Notes: generated by a model not told the origin, from the sequence alone. Positions 23,777-36,541 are shown, counted from the first letter of the stretch. The stretch: 64,000 bases of DNA from Cryptomeria japonica (GCF_030272615.1 NC_081406.1:259893386-259957385), one strand, 5' to 3'. Numbers and translations are program-made.

Positions 23777-25060
23777 TTAATTTTGTCCTTTCTTCTTGCC
23801 AAACCAATTCTTGTCTCCAGACCAGTTATAGGATTGGTTTGTACACTCTCTGGCTAAGTGACCGATCTTATAGCAATTGAAACATACCATACCAGTTATT
23901 CTCCACGGTCCTACATTATTTCTCTTCCCCAATATCACTCTGCAATTTGTTGCAACATGACCAAAATTACCACAAGTGGTACATGTGACATTGAACTGAT
24001 TATTTCTTTTATTAGGACTAACCGGTTTGAATGATGATCTGGATACATTTGACTTGAGCCTGCATTCTTCAGATTTGTGTCCAAACTTGTTGCATGCAAA
24101 ACAATGTCCATTGAATCTTCTTCCATTTAAAATACTGCTAGATTGAGATCTACACTCATAAGCAGTGTGGCCATACTTATCACAATTATAGAAATAACCA
24201 TCAAAGGTGAAAATCTTCTTTTGACTAACCGGTTTGTTTCTACAGACATCAGATTTATGACCTCGTTTACCACAATAATTAAAAGAAGATTTGGGAAACT
24301 TCATACCTTTCACTTCTGAATTATTTCTTCTATCATCTTTTGTCCTTTTGGATTTAGATGATTCTCCAGTTTCCATAGGACCTGTACCAGAGTATCCAAG
24401 ACCGGTTGTTTCCTTTGTTCTTCTTTAAGCCTTCAGCTGTTTATCTATCTTATCATAACTTTCATTGAATTTTCTTAGCTTCTCATTTCTCAATTTTCTC
24501 AGCTTCTCATTTCTCTCATTTTTTAGTTTTTAACTCACTCTTGAGTTGTTCAATCTCTTTCATCATCTTCTCCTTTTCTTCTACGTTGTCATGCAAATGC
24601 TTATGTATGTATTCATTCTCCTGAGTGAGAATTCGGATTTCTTCATCTTTCTCAATCATGATTGCATCATTTTCTCTCAGGGCATCTTCAACAAGCCTCC
24701 TGGCTCTTTCAACTTTTGACAGATCTTCTTCTGCCTCCCTTTTTCTTTCATCAGCATGTTTGTTGGCTTCCAGTATCTCAGTCATTCTCAGTGCCTGACC
24801 TTCATGTTCTCTTTTGAGATGTGTGATTCTTTGGTTAACTTCTTGTTCTTTTCCATGAGTTTTGAGACCTGCTTCTTCAGCTTCTTCAAATCCACTCTGC
24901 TAAGAGAGTTGATCTATGATGTCCTGACTCTCATTTAGTTGTTGAGCTAATTCTTTCCTTTTTGCAAGAGATTTTCTCAGTCTCTCTTTCAGTTGTAAAA
25001 TGATTTCATTTGCTTCATCAATCTGCTTCTGATACCAGTACTCTTACATGATCTTTATCC
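23777..25060 (-). pseudogene. Element A ORF1 region: coiled coil plus CCHC zinc knuckles (gag-like)
   Basis: Starting near the PBS, the N-terminal part is coiled coil (QLKERLRKSLAKRKELAQQL and the segment around 24516-24785). The C-terminal part has repeated CCHC knuckles, such as CFNCYKIGHLAREC, CFACNKFGHKSEEC and CTTCGNFGHVATNC. At least five knuckles are seen, more than the one or two of ordinary plant gag. Nucleic-acid binding is the expected role. The region is broken in places. Confidence 0.7.
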
Positions 25061-25093
25061 TTAAGTTTTCAAGCTTCACTTCAGAGGAGCACG

Positions 25094-25107
25094 GATCTAA
25101 TACGAAT
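25094..25107 (-). other. Primer-binding site of element A
   Basis: On the minus strand ATTCGTATTAGATC directly follows the LTR end CTAACA. It is a worn form of the ATTGGTATCAGAGC seen in element C and typical of initiator Met-tRNA priming. Confidence 0.55.
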
Positions 25108-26420
25108 TGTTAGTCCCAACTGGTGTTGAGAAGGGAGGGGTGAATCAACACTTTACCGGTTTTCACTAGTTAAAACTTTTACTTTAAGTTTGCTAATTTA
25201 TCATTCATCAATATAAACATTTACTGCAGAAGAATATGCATGCATGAAAAGATACACAGTGACACTTAGAATTATCTCATGGAAACCCAAATGGGAGAAA
25301 ACCACAGTGAGAGTAGGAACTCACAAAATTTGTACTCTTCTAGAGTACACTCTGTAAGGAGCCATCCCTATCAGGAGATTACAAAGACACTTGTTAGGTG
25401 CCACCCAGTTAAGGGATTTTGTTCAAGGCCTGTTAGTGCCTTTACCCTGTTAAAGGTAGCCTAATTAAAGGACTTAAGAACATCAATTAAGATGCCACCC
25501 GATTAAGGGATTTTTACAATGGGATCTGTTAGAGTCCACCTTGTTAAGGGATTTTAGTTGCAATGGTTAGAAAGAAACATAATAATGATCTGTTGTAGTG
25601 GCTACTAGTAGCTTGATCAGATCACACTGAAAATCATACTATATCTGCATTGGTTGTGTTTGTTCTACACAACACCAGTTTCCTACTTAAACCTTCTACT
25701 CTGCACTCTATTGGTTCACTGATCCTCGACTCTACATTATGTCGATCCTCTATTCCTTGCCTCTTCACTATGTCGCTCCTCTGACCTTCAACTCTGCACT
25801 ATGCTCTTCTCCCCCCGTGTTCATACCTTTCTCATATTACTTTTAGCATGAACAACAACCTTATCAAGAATGAATTATGTGAATTTATTACCCTTTAAAT
25901 TTGTCACCAACTTTCCCTCCACAACATTGGATTCAAAATTATGTTTACATGCCATAAATCACCCTCCACTAATCACTGTAGGAATCTCTGCCAAGACAGT
26001 CATACATGCTGATAAGTCCGCCAAATGACTAGAGAAGACTGCCGGTATAACTGAATGTTAACTAATTGTTACCAAGTCTGATGGTTACAGACTCTACCGG
26101 TGTACCAATCAAAATCTACCTAGTCGATTACCTTTTATATACCAATCTATTCACTTCTTGCCGATCTGCCTCTTGTGTGTCGGTCTACTCACTATGTGTC
26201 GGTTTACCTCTCGTGTGTCAGTCTACTTACTGCTTGTCAGTTTACCTCCTATGTGTCGGTCTTCTCACTAATTAACCTATCTACACATCGCTTAGTCTGT
26301 TAACCTTTGTATACTGGTCTACTTACTGTCGATAGACTGTGAAAACTTGGAAGATGATATTGCCAACAATGGAAACCATATCATTCATCGGTCATACAAA
26401 AATGCACCGAAATTCTAACA
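25108..26420 (-). repeat. 5' LTR of element A
   Basis: On the minus strand it begins TGTTAGAATTTCGG and ends ACTAACA, next to the primer-binding site. It differs from its partner by several percent, so the insertion is of moderate age. Confidence 0.8.
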
Positions 26421-28299
26421 TATACCTGGATGTTCTTCATGTAGGAGATGGTTATCACGATGCCATGTGTGACTCGGTATCATGGTTCAATGGGAGTTGT
26501 TGGCAGTGATGTGTATTCAACATTGGATGGTGGATGATCTTTTTAGTGTGCAGATGTTTGGAGGTTGCCTTAGATATTGTTGTTGCAGAAGATTCTTTCA
26601 CATTTGCGAGTGCACTAGTAGGAGATGGTGATCTTCATGATATTTGAGGATGTGGACATCTTGGAGGACTCATGGATTCCTTGGTTGAGATGTGATTTTA
26701 TGCTTTCATGTGACATGTTATCCCTTCTTGATAGGATGGTTGATATTATGTCATGATGCACTCTTGTTTCTATATTAGAAGTTTGGCATGATATGGTCAT
26801 TTGATATGTTCATATGGAGCATTTTATATCCTTGGAGGGGATGGTTAGATCATGTTGTCATGTTTATGTTCTTGATTCATGATTGGAGTTTTGACATTGA
26901 TCTTGGATGGTTCTCTTTGTATTGAGTGTATGATCATTTGCTTGATACTTCATGATAGTGCTATGTTGCATTTGGAGTTTGGCATGGTTTGATCAGTTAT
27001 AGGTGCTCATGGATACATGGAGATGTTGGTGATGCTAGTATTCTCTTGTGATTAGAGATATGTGTTGGGATGATTGGTTGTTTCAGTAGGAAGTCCAAGG
27101 AGAATTCACCTGGTATAGACTTGAGAGGAGATTGTTCTTAGTTTGAGTCATGATGACTTGGATAGCTTGATGAGCATTCTCATTCCCCACTCTTGGTCTA
27201 CTAGGCAATTGACTACTTGAGAGGTATTTCCCATTGTTCCTTTCAGGTGCATTTTGTTTATGCTTATCTTTCATAGATATGGATCTTGAGCTATGGAGAT
27301 GTTTAGTTCTAGAAGGTTCATTTGAGAGATGTATAGCATTGGTTATCTCCTTGTGCATATGGTTCGATGTTATGATATCATTATGAGGATGTTAGGAGAT
27401 GGTTTAGTGGGCTGATTTCCTTCATTGTGAATGGTTTATTATGAGTTTCATCTTCTTGGTTATGAGAGGCTTACATCCATGTTAGCGTTACATGATACTT
27501 ATGTTTGTTTGATCTAAGAGATTGAATGATGGTTTTGGGTGTTGTTTTGGCTTCTCTTTGGGGTGTTTTGTAGAGGATCATTCTTGACACAATGTTGCTT
27601 ATTTGAGTTGTTGGTAGAAGGATAGGTTATGGTTTACAGGTTATCTCTCTTCATTCTATGTTTTTTCTCATGTTTTGGGAGGATGGTGACATTGTGGGAG
27701 AGTATGCATCAGTTGGGTTGCATGTGTGAATCATTGTTATTGTTCTTGGTACCACATGTTTTGATTTACTTATCACACCTTGATATGAGCATTTATTGAT
27801 AGACTTGATATGCTTTAAGCTTCATTTCAAAATTTGGTATTACCCATGTAGTGGGAGTTCCTGGATATGTATGTACTTCATTGACAGGTTTTGTTATCGG
27901 GAGCTTGATTGCAGTTTATGGTTTGATGTGAGATTGGCATGAATTTATTGATGTTATTTATACCTATGAGGTATGGATGGTTGTATGTATTGGCATGTCT
28001 TGTGGATGTCATTTCCGATCATGTGGGTTTTTACTTTATGAAAGCAACTTGGAGCCTATGTTATCACATTGGATTTTATTCTTGTGTTCATGGATTGGTG
28101 CATCTTCACCTTGGCTTATTCCTTTTCTTCCATAGGTGGAATGTTGGAGGATGAGAGGAGTTCTTGCTTGAGATGGTGGTCACTTATTTTTATTACAGGT
28201 ATCTTGCTGGAGCACAAGAGCATGTTGGAGATTCATGTGGTTACATGTATGGATATGATGATGCATTTCATTGATATGCCCTTATGCATTGTATACAAC
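26421..28299 (+). mobile_element. Interior remnant of copia-like element B
   Basis: The sequence between element A and the B polypurine tract has short frames only. No recognisable pol domain remains, so it is either a heavily worn 3' interior or a non-coding interior. It is assigned to B because it runs into a polypurine tract and 3' LTR. Confidence 0.5.
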
Positions 28300-28310
28300 A
28301 AGTGGGAGAA
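28300..28310 (+). other. Polypurine tract of element B
   Basis: AAGTGGGAGAA lies immediately before TGTTGGGAAAAC, the typical copia polypurine tract and LTR start. Confidence 0.65.
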
Positions 28311-28991
28311 TGTTGGGAAAACAAGGTGTTGTACACCTTGCATAATAATATTATAATTGTAATATTGATTTATTATGTGATGTTGCACATGAACGTGTAA
28401 AATGTAGAGATTCCTTGGGAATATTCTCGAGACCACTTGATGAGTTGTATTGTAATTTAATTCTGGGGAAAGATATTTAGAAAAGAAAAAATAGTACCCA
28501 ATATTAAATGTGGGGTCAAAGGGGTCGGTTAGCACATGGTTTCATAGCACATGGTTTTACTTTACAACTAGTTATTTTTGTGTGAGCTTGGGTATATATA
28601 AGAAAGCACATGTTTAGTGGTTAAGGTAGGTCAATGGTTTTGGGTTGTCATTGTATTGAGTCCTTTGAAGGATTTCATTTTGCTTCATGGGATGTGTGGA
28701 TTCATGCTTGGACACATGGGAATGCATTGGAGGGCTTGATAATTCAGAGGTATTCATTGTAACTCTATGTTGCTTTATGGCTGAATAATATGATAGAGTA
28801 TGGATGCTTTTGGAGGCTAGGTTTTTCCCTCATGAGGGTTTTCCCAAGATATATCTTGTGTTATCTTGTGGCTTGTCTATTTTTATCTTTGCATTATGGT
28901 GATTATGTAATCTTGTATGTATGCTTTTCTTTCATGGGTTACGAAGGAGATGAATTATATGAATGTGGGTTTAAAGCATTATTTCCTAACA
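28311..28991 (+). repeat. 3' LTR of copia-like element B
   Basis: 681 bp, TGTTGGGAAAAC to TTTCCTAACA. It matches the partial LTR at 18070-18511. No clear 5-bp target duplication is seen, so the outer flanks may have been rearranged. By divergence B is among the older elements here. Confidence 0.7.
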
Positions 28992-29107
28992 GAATCTATT
29001 GCAACACGTATTTATTTAAATAGTGAATATTTGAAGTCATTGCGTCTTCACCAATCAAGTGTGCACTCTAACTTTTACCACTTGTATTTTCCATTGCTAC
29101 AACTATA
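28992..29107. other. Short unassigned spacer between elements B and D
   Basis: 116 bp with no match seen elsewhere in the window. Confidence 0.4.
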
Positions 29108-30117
29108 CCACAATCAGATAATACTTCTGCAACAGTATGTGAAATAATTACAATGGGGATTACACTTGCAATCAGGCCAACCGCCTAGAGGTCACTGCTC
29201 ATCACAAAGGGAAGTCTCACTGACTTACAAAAACATCGGACTAGAATCCAGAAAGAATGAATTGCGAAAGTAGCATCTCCTAATGCTTGATACAGTTCCA
29301 TTTAAGCACATATGTCTATCCCACAACACCAAATCCTTCACAACCTTTTGTTGAATGTTATATCATTGTTCACACATAAACCTTTCTCTGATAATGCAAA
29401 CATAACCATCAATACCAAGATTATATGAATAAGTCACCTATAAATATAGATCATCAACCTTATTGATAAGGTCAGCTAAACCCTAAACCCATAAACCCAT
29501 AGTTACAAAATTACATCACATGATATCACGAGACCAATATTATGATTTACATTACATAGCATGGACCTAAATCAAATACCCAAACAATTACATATGTCAT
29601 AAATCACACTAAGACTAATATCCAACACATTTCACCAACCAGTAGAAACCCTCAGTATAATAACATACAATATCTACTCGGATCCAAATAGGACCATCAT
29701 ATCAGCATGCCAGCCAATTGAAAGCCACCAAACAATTGGCACATGATCAAGAAGCACCTTCAACATGTTAGAAATCATTTCCATAAGTCAGACCAAAATC
29801 ATTGAACCATATCATCAAATATCACTAACTAGTAGAGCTAATCGGTACCCATAAATACCAACTGGGAACATAAGTGATAGCTTCCGAAGCACCAAATCAT
29901 GAACCAATAGAATATAAAAAGAATATAACCATCCTGACTAACCATCCAAAACTAAATCTAGGGATCTGATCAAACTGAATCAGAATCACAACCAAAACCA
30001 AGACAAACACCAAGTCTAACTCGGATAGGTCCAATCGGGATAGCAAAACCATATCCAACTGGGATACAGTGTTGACATCAATGACAACACTTAACCAAAT
30101 CCAGCATATTGCCAACA
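29108..30117 (-). repeat. 3' LTR of copia D (partial)
   Basis: It matches the inner part of 57191-58398. The inner end is TGTTGGCAATATGC on the minus strand, next to the polypurine tract. Its outer end does not reach the LTR terminus seen in the other copy. Confidence 0.8.
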
Positions 30118-30131
30118 ATCTCCCCCTTTGA
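30118..30131 (-). other. Polypurine tract of copia D
   Basis: On the minus strand TCAAAGGGGGAGAT precedes TGTTGGCAATATGC. Confidence 0.7.
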
Positions 30132-30448
30132 CATTGATGGCAATAATGAATGTGAAAAACATCCAAGTGCTAAGGAATGCTAGCAATCTCCCAAAGACTG
30201 ATCTAAAATATATATCCCCCCTTTATTGAACACATGAATACCATCTCCCCAAGGATTAACTATTTTTCACATTAACACCATCTCCCCCTTTGACATCAAT
30301 GACAAAGGATGGATACCAACACAAAAAAAAGTTTTGAACTAAACAGTTGTCTACTCCCCCTAAGCAGTAGCATCATCTCATCAACTCGGATCAGAAAATA
30401 TGTTTGATAGGCTCACTGGATTGATGCATTCCTACATCTCTAAGTCTC
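30132..30448 (-). other. Copia D 3' untranslated stretch
   Basis: Non-coding sequence between the pol end and the polypurine tract. It has several CTCCCCC blocks on the plus strand (G-rich purine runs on the element strand), possibly extra polypurine tracts. Confidence 0.5.
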
Positions 30449-32854
30449 TTATGGAGGGGTGGTGACCCCCAAATGATCTCTGAGATATTCAAAAGTATCT
30501 TTAGGCAATGGTTTTGTTAGAATATCTGCAATATGTTCCTTAGTAGGCACATAAACCAATCTGACTTCCTTTGCTTCAACCTTTTCCTTCAAGAAATTAT
30601 ACCTTATAGAAATGTGTTTTGATTTGGAATGAAATACCGGATTCTTTAACATATCAATAGCAGCAGTATTAACACAGTGAATAACAATAGGCTCATCATA
30701 ACTTACCCTTATATCTTTCAACATATGTTTCATCCATAAAATCTGAGTACAGTTAGTTTCAGTAGCTACATATTCAACTTCAATAGTAGATAATGAAGTG
30801 CATGATTGTTTCTTGCTAAGCCATGAAACCAATTTCTTCCCAAGAAAGAATTCACCACCTATAATGCTCTTCTAGTCATCCACATCTCCTACCCAATCAG
30901 ATTCTATATAGGAACATAGTCTGAAATCATCATCCTTTAGATACCATAACCCATAGTATGTTGTACTTGCTAAATATTTGAATATTCTTGTAACAACAAT
31001 ATCATCAATTTCTCTAGGATCTGACTAAAATCTAGAAGAAATACAAACAACATTCATTATATCAGGTCTGGTCTGAGTTAAGTCCAACAATCCACCAATA
31101 ATTGATTTGTATCTACTTGGATTTATTCTATGAGATTCATCATCCTTTGACAATTTGCAACCGGTTATCATAGGAGTACTGACAGGTTTAGAATTCTCAA
31201 GTCCAAATTTATCAAACAATTCCTTCACATACTTGGTTTGGCAAATGAAAATACCTTTATCAGTTTGAATAATCTGCAAACCTAAGAAAAATTTCATCTC
31301 ACCAATCATAGACATTTCAAATTCATTCTTCATATCATCGACAAATTTCATTCATAAACCTTCTTCTCCACCAAAAATGATATCATCCACAAAGACTTCA
31401 ATGATCAGTATGTCATCATGCTCAATCTTATAATATAAGTTACTATCAGCATTACCTTTGCTAAAATAAAGCTTAGAAAGATATTTATCTAATCTAGCAT
31501 ACCATGCTCTAGGGGCTTGTTTCAATCCATATAAAGCTTTCTTCAATCTGCAAACCATGTCTTTGTCCTCTGATAAAGAGAATCCATCAGGCTGCTCAAT
31601 GTAGACTTCCTCTTCAAGATCTCCATTAAGAAATGCACATTTGACATCCATCTGATATACCTTGTAGTTCGTGTGTGCAGCATAGGCAAGAAATAGTCTT
31701 ACTGCTTCAATTCTTGCAACCGGAGCATAAGTTTCATCATAATCAACTCCCTCTTCTTGTGAGTAACCTTTGCAAACCAATCTAGCTTTATTTCTCACAA
31801 CTTGACCTTCCTCATTTAATTTATTCTTGAAACCCCATTTAGTTCCAACAATATTCTTATCTTTAGGCCTAGGAACCATTTCCCAAGTCTTATTCTTTTC
31901 TATCTGATCTAGTTCCTCTTCCATTGCTTTCACCCAATTCTCATCTTTACTTGCTTCAATAAAAGATTCTGGTTCAATTTGAGAAATTAAACATACCTCT
32001 TCACCAACTAACCTTGTTCTTGTCATCACACCTTTCCTTTTATCTCCAATGATCTGATCTTTAGAATGATTCAACTTCACATACCTGGGAATTTTCGGAT
32101 TGTCTTGACTTTTTGATTCTTTATGCCCTTCATCAGTCACAGTGGAATTTTCTGATGTTACCGAAGCAATTGGATCTATGCTCTAAACTGATTCTTGCAT
32201 TGTCAGTTCTAATCTGATAGATTCTTCTTCCAGTATATAATCATATGATCTGATCTGATTGTTACCTTGCTCATCCACCTTGACATTTATGCTTTCCATT
32301 ATCCTATTCAATCTTTTGTTATAACATCTATATGTTTTTCTCTTAGTGGAATAACCCAAAAATATTCCATCACTTCTAGGATCAAATTTTCCTAATGCAT
32401 CATCTCTTCTAACATAACATTTACTTCCAAAAATTCTAAAATATCTAACAGTAGGAGTATGACCATATCATAATTCATAAGGAGTCTTACCAGAATCACC
32501 TTTTATGTGTATTCTGTTGAAAGTGTATATTGTGGTATTGACAGGTTCTCTCCAATAGATATTAGGCAATTTGGCTTCCATCAGCATTGTTCTTGCAACA
32601 TCTAAGATAGTTATGTTCTTCCTTTCCACTATTACAATTTGTTGTGGGGTTCTAGGTGCAGAAAATTGTCTTTTGATTCCATGCTTCTCACAAAAGTTTT
32701 TGAATTCATCGGATGTAAATTCACCACCTTGATATGATCTTAAACCTTTTATCTTCAATCCTGTTTTTGTCTCAACCATAGCTTTGAAAATTTTGAATTT
32801 CTCAAGAGCTTCAAATTTTTCTTTAACAAATGCAACCCACATCATTCTAGAATA

Positions 32855-32859
32855 GTCAT
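32855..32859. repeat. Target-site duplication, left copy (solo LTR)
   Basis: GTCAT, identical to 34498-34502. Confidence 0.75.
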
Positions 32860-34497
32860 TGTGTGGTTAAAATGTGGGGAATGCTTGCACCTACAAGAAA
32901 ACACAAATCACACACACACATGAGATATTATGTTAGTGAAATCAAGAGATTGAAAATGCAAACTAATCTAGTTGTTAGTCCAAGAAATCTCAAGATTGCT
33001 AAGCCCGTCCCATGCTCCTCTATCTCTAAAGATCTCTAAGATTCAAGGTGGCCCTCACTTGGAAGAGCACTTGATCCTCAAGATGACAACCTAGAGAACG
33101 AGTTGTGAATGATGATTCCAGTATCAAAATGCAAACAACTAAGATCCTAGCTAAGATGAGATGATGGATGGAGATGCAAGATGGAAGATGAAGATATGAA
33201 AGGAGTTCCAAATTGAAAGATTAAGTGAACTAATTAGGCTAATATGAGGATGAGATGTGAGAATGCTATGAAAAATGATATGAATTAAGCTAGCAAGATA
33301 CTTTAAACATGTATAAAACTAAGCTATAATGACATTAAAATGGCCTAAATGCTTGGTGATGGGGATTGAGCTCCTTGATAACCTGCACAACACAATTAGA
33401 CTATAAATTGGATGCAATAGAAAACATGATCCTTAGATTGAAGAAATGGGTTCTATTTATAGAGAAAATAGAGAAATGGATGGTTGAGATTGAGCAATCT
33501 CAACAAGGGCTAGGATTGGAAGTTATCAATCCATGTGAGGGATCCAATCCAATCCCAAGTTGACAAATGTCATCTTGAGATGGCTTGAGAGATGTTAAGC
33601 ATGCATTAGATGCTAATTGAGCATTAGGGAAGGCTTCAAGGGGTGACATCATTGGATAAAGCTTTTATCAAAGGAAGCAGGCTATTGTCCAAGAGGTAAA
33701 CTCTTGTGCAAGGATAAAAGCTAGTAAAGTGGACAACCATCATGGGTTAGGGGTGTGGGATTGTAAGAGGCATTAAATTCCTTTTGAAGACTTTGGAGGC
33801 TAACTTGCTTCAAGAGGAAAACCACTATTGGTCTAGGGGACAACTTTGTAAGAGCCTTACAAATTTGGGGGTATTCAACAAGTTACCTTGTTGAAAGGAG
33901 AAGGTCTTAAATGCATTTTGAAGACTTTCTCCAAATCTGGAGAAGTGAATCCCCAAATTTAGGGATTGGACATGATGAGCAGAATTAGGCTAATTAATAG
34001 AGGATTAGAGGGATTCTAGAAGAAATTAGGAGGGCAAGTGGGAAATGTAGGATTTGGCAAGTGGGTGAGGGAAAATAGGAATTTTAGTAAATTAAAAAGA
34101 TTTAATTTAGCCAAAAGAGGATGCAACTTGCCTTTGATGGATTTTGCAAGTGGGGGGAGATTTACAAATAAATTTTGATTTATTTAGATGAAAAGGAGAT
34201 TTTAATTAAATGTAGTTTTAATTAAAATGAGAAACGGAATAAGTTGATATTTTTAATTAAATGTGAATTTAATTAAAATGGCTAAAGGGTGGGGGGGGGG
34301 GGTATTTGATTAAATGTGAATTTAATTAAATGGCTTAGATAGAAGAAGGGTATATTAATTAAATGTTAATTTAATTAATAGGTGATTAGAAGAATAGGGA
34401 TATTAATTAAATCTTAATTTAATTAATAGGAAGAATTTAATGATGATTAAATGAATAAAATACATTTAACTAGTTGTGCCAGTTTTAGGTGTCCACA
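32860..34497 (-). mobile_element. Solo LTR inserted in the copia D integrase
   Basis: 1,638 bp, TGTGTGGTTAA to GTGTCCACA (TG...CA), flanked by the 5-bp duplication GTCAT. The surrounding integrase sequence resumes directly on both sides. No interior or second LTR is present, so it is a solo LTR left by recombination. Its middle resembles the LTR of gypsy element H (for example GGGTTCTATTTATAGAGAAAAT and its H counterpart), which makes a Ty3/gypsy origin in minus orientation likely. It contains a G run at about 34288-34300. Confidence 0.8.
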
Positions 34498-34502
34498 GTC
34501 AT
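34498..34502. repeat. Target-site duplication, right copy (solo LTR)
   Basis: GTCAT, identical to 32855-32859. Confidence 0.75.
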
Positions 34503-35198
34503 CAATAAGAAACATAAATTATCTATCACCTTGAAAACTTTTAGTTCTTGTCAGTCAAGATCAAGAATTTCATTAGATCTATCATGTATGCTTTTGAAAG
34601 AAGTTCTAACTTGCTTACCCATTTGACATTCTCTACATACCGGATTATGAGGTTTAACAATCTTGGGCAAATCTCTAATAGCCTGTGTTGAACTGATGTT
34701 CACTATGCAATCAAAATTTACATGACACATCCACTTATACCATAACCAGCTTTCATCGATATGAGTAATCAAGCAGGCCTTCTCACGGGAGTTCAGATGA
34801 AAGATGTTTCATTTGGTCTAAGTTCTAGATGCAATCTCGAATCGAGATCTATTGATATTCTTGCATTTTTCATCTTTAAATTACAAATGAAATCCTCTAT
34901 CCACTATCTGACCTAAACTCAAAAGATTATGCTTCAATCCTTCAACATAATAAACATTGTCAGTATTAGTCTTACCATCTAAGGATATTGTTCCTTTGCC
35001 TTTGATCCTGCATGCCTTGTTGTCTCCAAATCTGACTAGTCCACCATCAAAATCTTGCAGAGTTAGGAATTTCCTCTTGTCATCGGTCATGTGGTGTGAG
35101 CAATCACTGTCTATAACCCAACCATCCTTCTCTTCAATTTTAGTAGCTAAATCCTTCTCCTTAGTATGAGTTTCTTCAATGATAGGTTTTGGAGAATC

Positions 35199-35206
35199 AT
35201 CATTGA
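35199..35206. repeat. Target-site duplication, left copy (hAT)
   Basis: ATCATTGA, identical to 56033-56040. An 8-bp duplication is the hAT signature. Confidence 0.85.
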
Positions 35207-36119
35207 CAAAGATTACTTTAGTGGCGAATATTCACCAATGGCAAATTTTTCACGTTGGTGACCTAGGAAATGGCAAATATTTTGTACCAACTGGGGTGGC
35301 CATGTCACCAGAATATTATCAATTTCTGTCAAATTCTCAGCCTGATCGCCATATGTTTTATGTAATTAAATGTTTCTATGCAATGATTCCACCAATACAA
35401 TATACGGTGGACACACGGTAAATTTAATTTTTTTGCCTATGCTCTTCGAGGTTGCCTTAATAGACGACCTTAATTTGTCTATAGGCATGTGAAGATTTGT
35501 TAGCCAGAAGGACCCAATTCGCTCGACATCTTGCCGACGTGTGTCTCCATTCACCCCAACTTTCACCAATTATTTGGATGACCTATAATCGCCTCAAAAA
35601 TTACATAAGTCATATTTGGATGACCTATAATTGCCTTGAAAATTATAGAATTCGTGTTATAGTTACGCGGGATTCGCCAAATATTTGTATACCATATAAA
35701 ATTCCCACAGAATTTGCCATATAAGGATTGGTATAAATACATGCAAAGATCATATCTATCTCAACACAATCTGGTGGGTTCTAGGCTTTGAATTCTGATC
35801 AATAGCAAAGTTTGAGACCAAGGAAAATCATTGTTGTTGACTGCATTGGTGACTACTAGTGACGTAAAGGTGAGCGATCATATTTTTGAAGTGTTATAAT
35901 ATTATTCTAAATTTATCTATATTTGTTTGCATTGTTGAGTTCACTTTTATTTAGTAGCGACTCGTCAGTGCCAAGTAGTCAGGACTTAGGGGGGACATTC
36001 AGACCCCAGACATCTAGATTGTAGGTTGTAGGGCCAATGAAACATATATTATACATTATAGTCTATTATTTCTTCTTCAACAAATTGATATTTTTTTGGC
36101 AGCCTTTATTTCATTGGAG
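35207..36119. other. Left subterminal region of the hAT
   Basis: It contains recurring GGCGAAT, TTCACCAAT, ATCGCC and TTCGCCAAAT motifs, and ATTTGGATGACCTATAAT twice (about 35570 and 35616). Such degenerate subterminal repeats are where hAT transposases usually bind. The transposase promoter and 5' UTR probably lie here as well; a TATAAATA occurs at about 35731, followed by plausible leader sequence. Confidence 0.5.
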
Positions 36120-36541
36120 ATGTCGAACAGGAAGAGGGGTAGGAAACCTGAATGTGGGGAAGGCCATGAGAGGCAAACAAAAAGCAGAACGTTGTCTTCA
36201 TACTTTGGCATTGGAAAAGATTGTGGTGAAAATCAAGAAGGTACATCATCACAAGTACAAGTACAAAATTTGCCACCTACACTGCATGTTGAAGATGACA
36301 GTGAACCTGATATCTCAAATCAGGATGATCTTGAAGAAGATTATCTAGTAGATGCCCAAGTTAGCCGGAATGATATAATCGACTTGGGTGGTAATACCAT
36401 TAATGATAATGCACGAAAGGGGAAAAGAAAAGCCATATCAAAAAAGGATCGAGAGTGGGATATATCAGTGAGGAATTTTCAAATTAATTGGGCATCAAAG
36501 TATCCATTCATTGAACTAGTGGAGAATCCAATTGAAGGCGA
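36120..36541 (+). pseudogene. hAT transposase, N-terminal part (split by element C)
   Basis: The likely start is the ATG at 36120 (MSNRKRGRKPECGEG); an upstream in-frame ATG at 36096 is possible. The N-terminus is basic, then acidic (DDSEPDISNQDDLEEDY), then leads into NWASKYPFIELVENPIEG, the entry to a TTF-type zinc finger found in hAT transposases related to ZMYM proteins. The frame is open to the insertion point. The reading frame continues at 44180 after the LTR element, in the same phase when one copy of the 5-bp duplication is ignored. Confidence 0.75.
36537..36541. repeat. Target-site duplication, left copy (element C)
   Basis: GGCGA, identical to 44175-44179. Confidence 0.85.

Larger units (their letters stand above)
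18512..26420 (-). mobile_element. LTR retrotransposon A: pol-less, two-ORF type, minus strand
   Basis: About 7.9 kb with ~1.3-kb LTRs at 18512-19801 (3') and 25108-26420 (5'). On the minus strand the order is 5' LTR, a primer-binding site like the Met-tRNA type, ORF1 (coiled coil plus CCHC knuckles), ORF2 (unknown, Lys/Glu-rich), polypurine tract, 3' LTR. I see no protease, integrase or reverse transcriptase, so it must depend on another element. ORF1 and ORF2 both resemble those of element C (36542-44174) in order and sequence, which makes this a family and not a random relic. It is a broken fossil, with perhaps ten interruptions. No target duplication is visible; the left end abuts the element B LTR. 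Confidence 0.75.
30449..35198 (-). pseudogene. Copia D pol region: protease edge, integrase, RT, RNase H
   Basis: Reading down the minus strand: a protease-type WVIDSDCSHHMTDD edge, the GAG-pre-integrase segment (NVYYVEGLKHNLLSLGQI, then the knuckle CRECQMGKQVR), the integrase core (GGEFTSDEFKNFCEKHGI, then APRTPQQ), copia RT ([40 protein letters not shown], the YVDD-type FVDDIIFGG, and [11 protein letters not shown]) and RNase H (SLSTIEVEYVA, ADILTKPLPKDTF). The domain order is diagnostic of Ty1/copia. The region is broken in several places and interrupted by the solo LTR at 32860-34497. Confidence 0.85.

Noticed and set aside
28069-28356. Plus-strand frames just before the element B 3' LTR as genes
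   Set aside because: They run into the polypurine tract and LTR, are Trp/Cys/Met-rich and show no domain.
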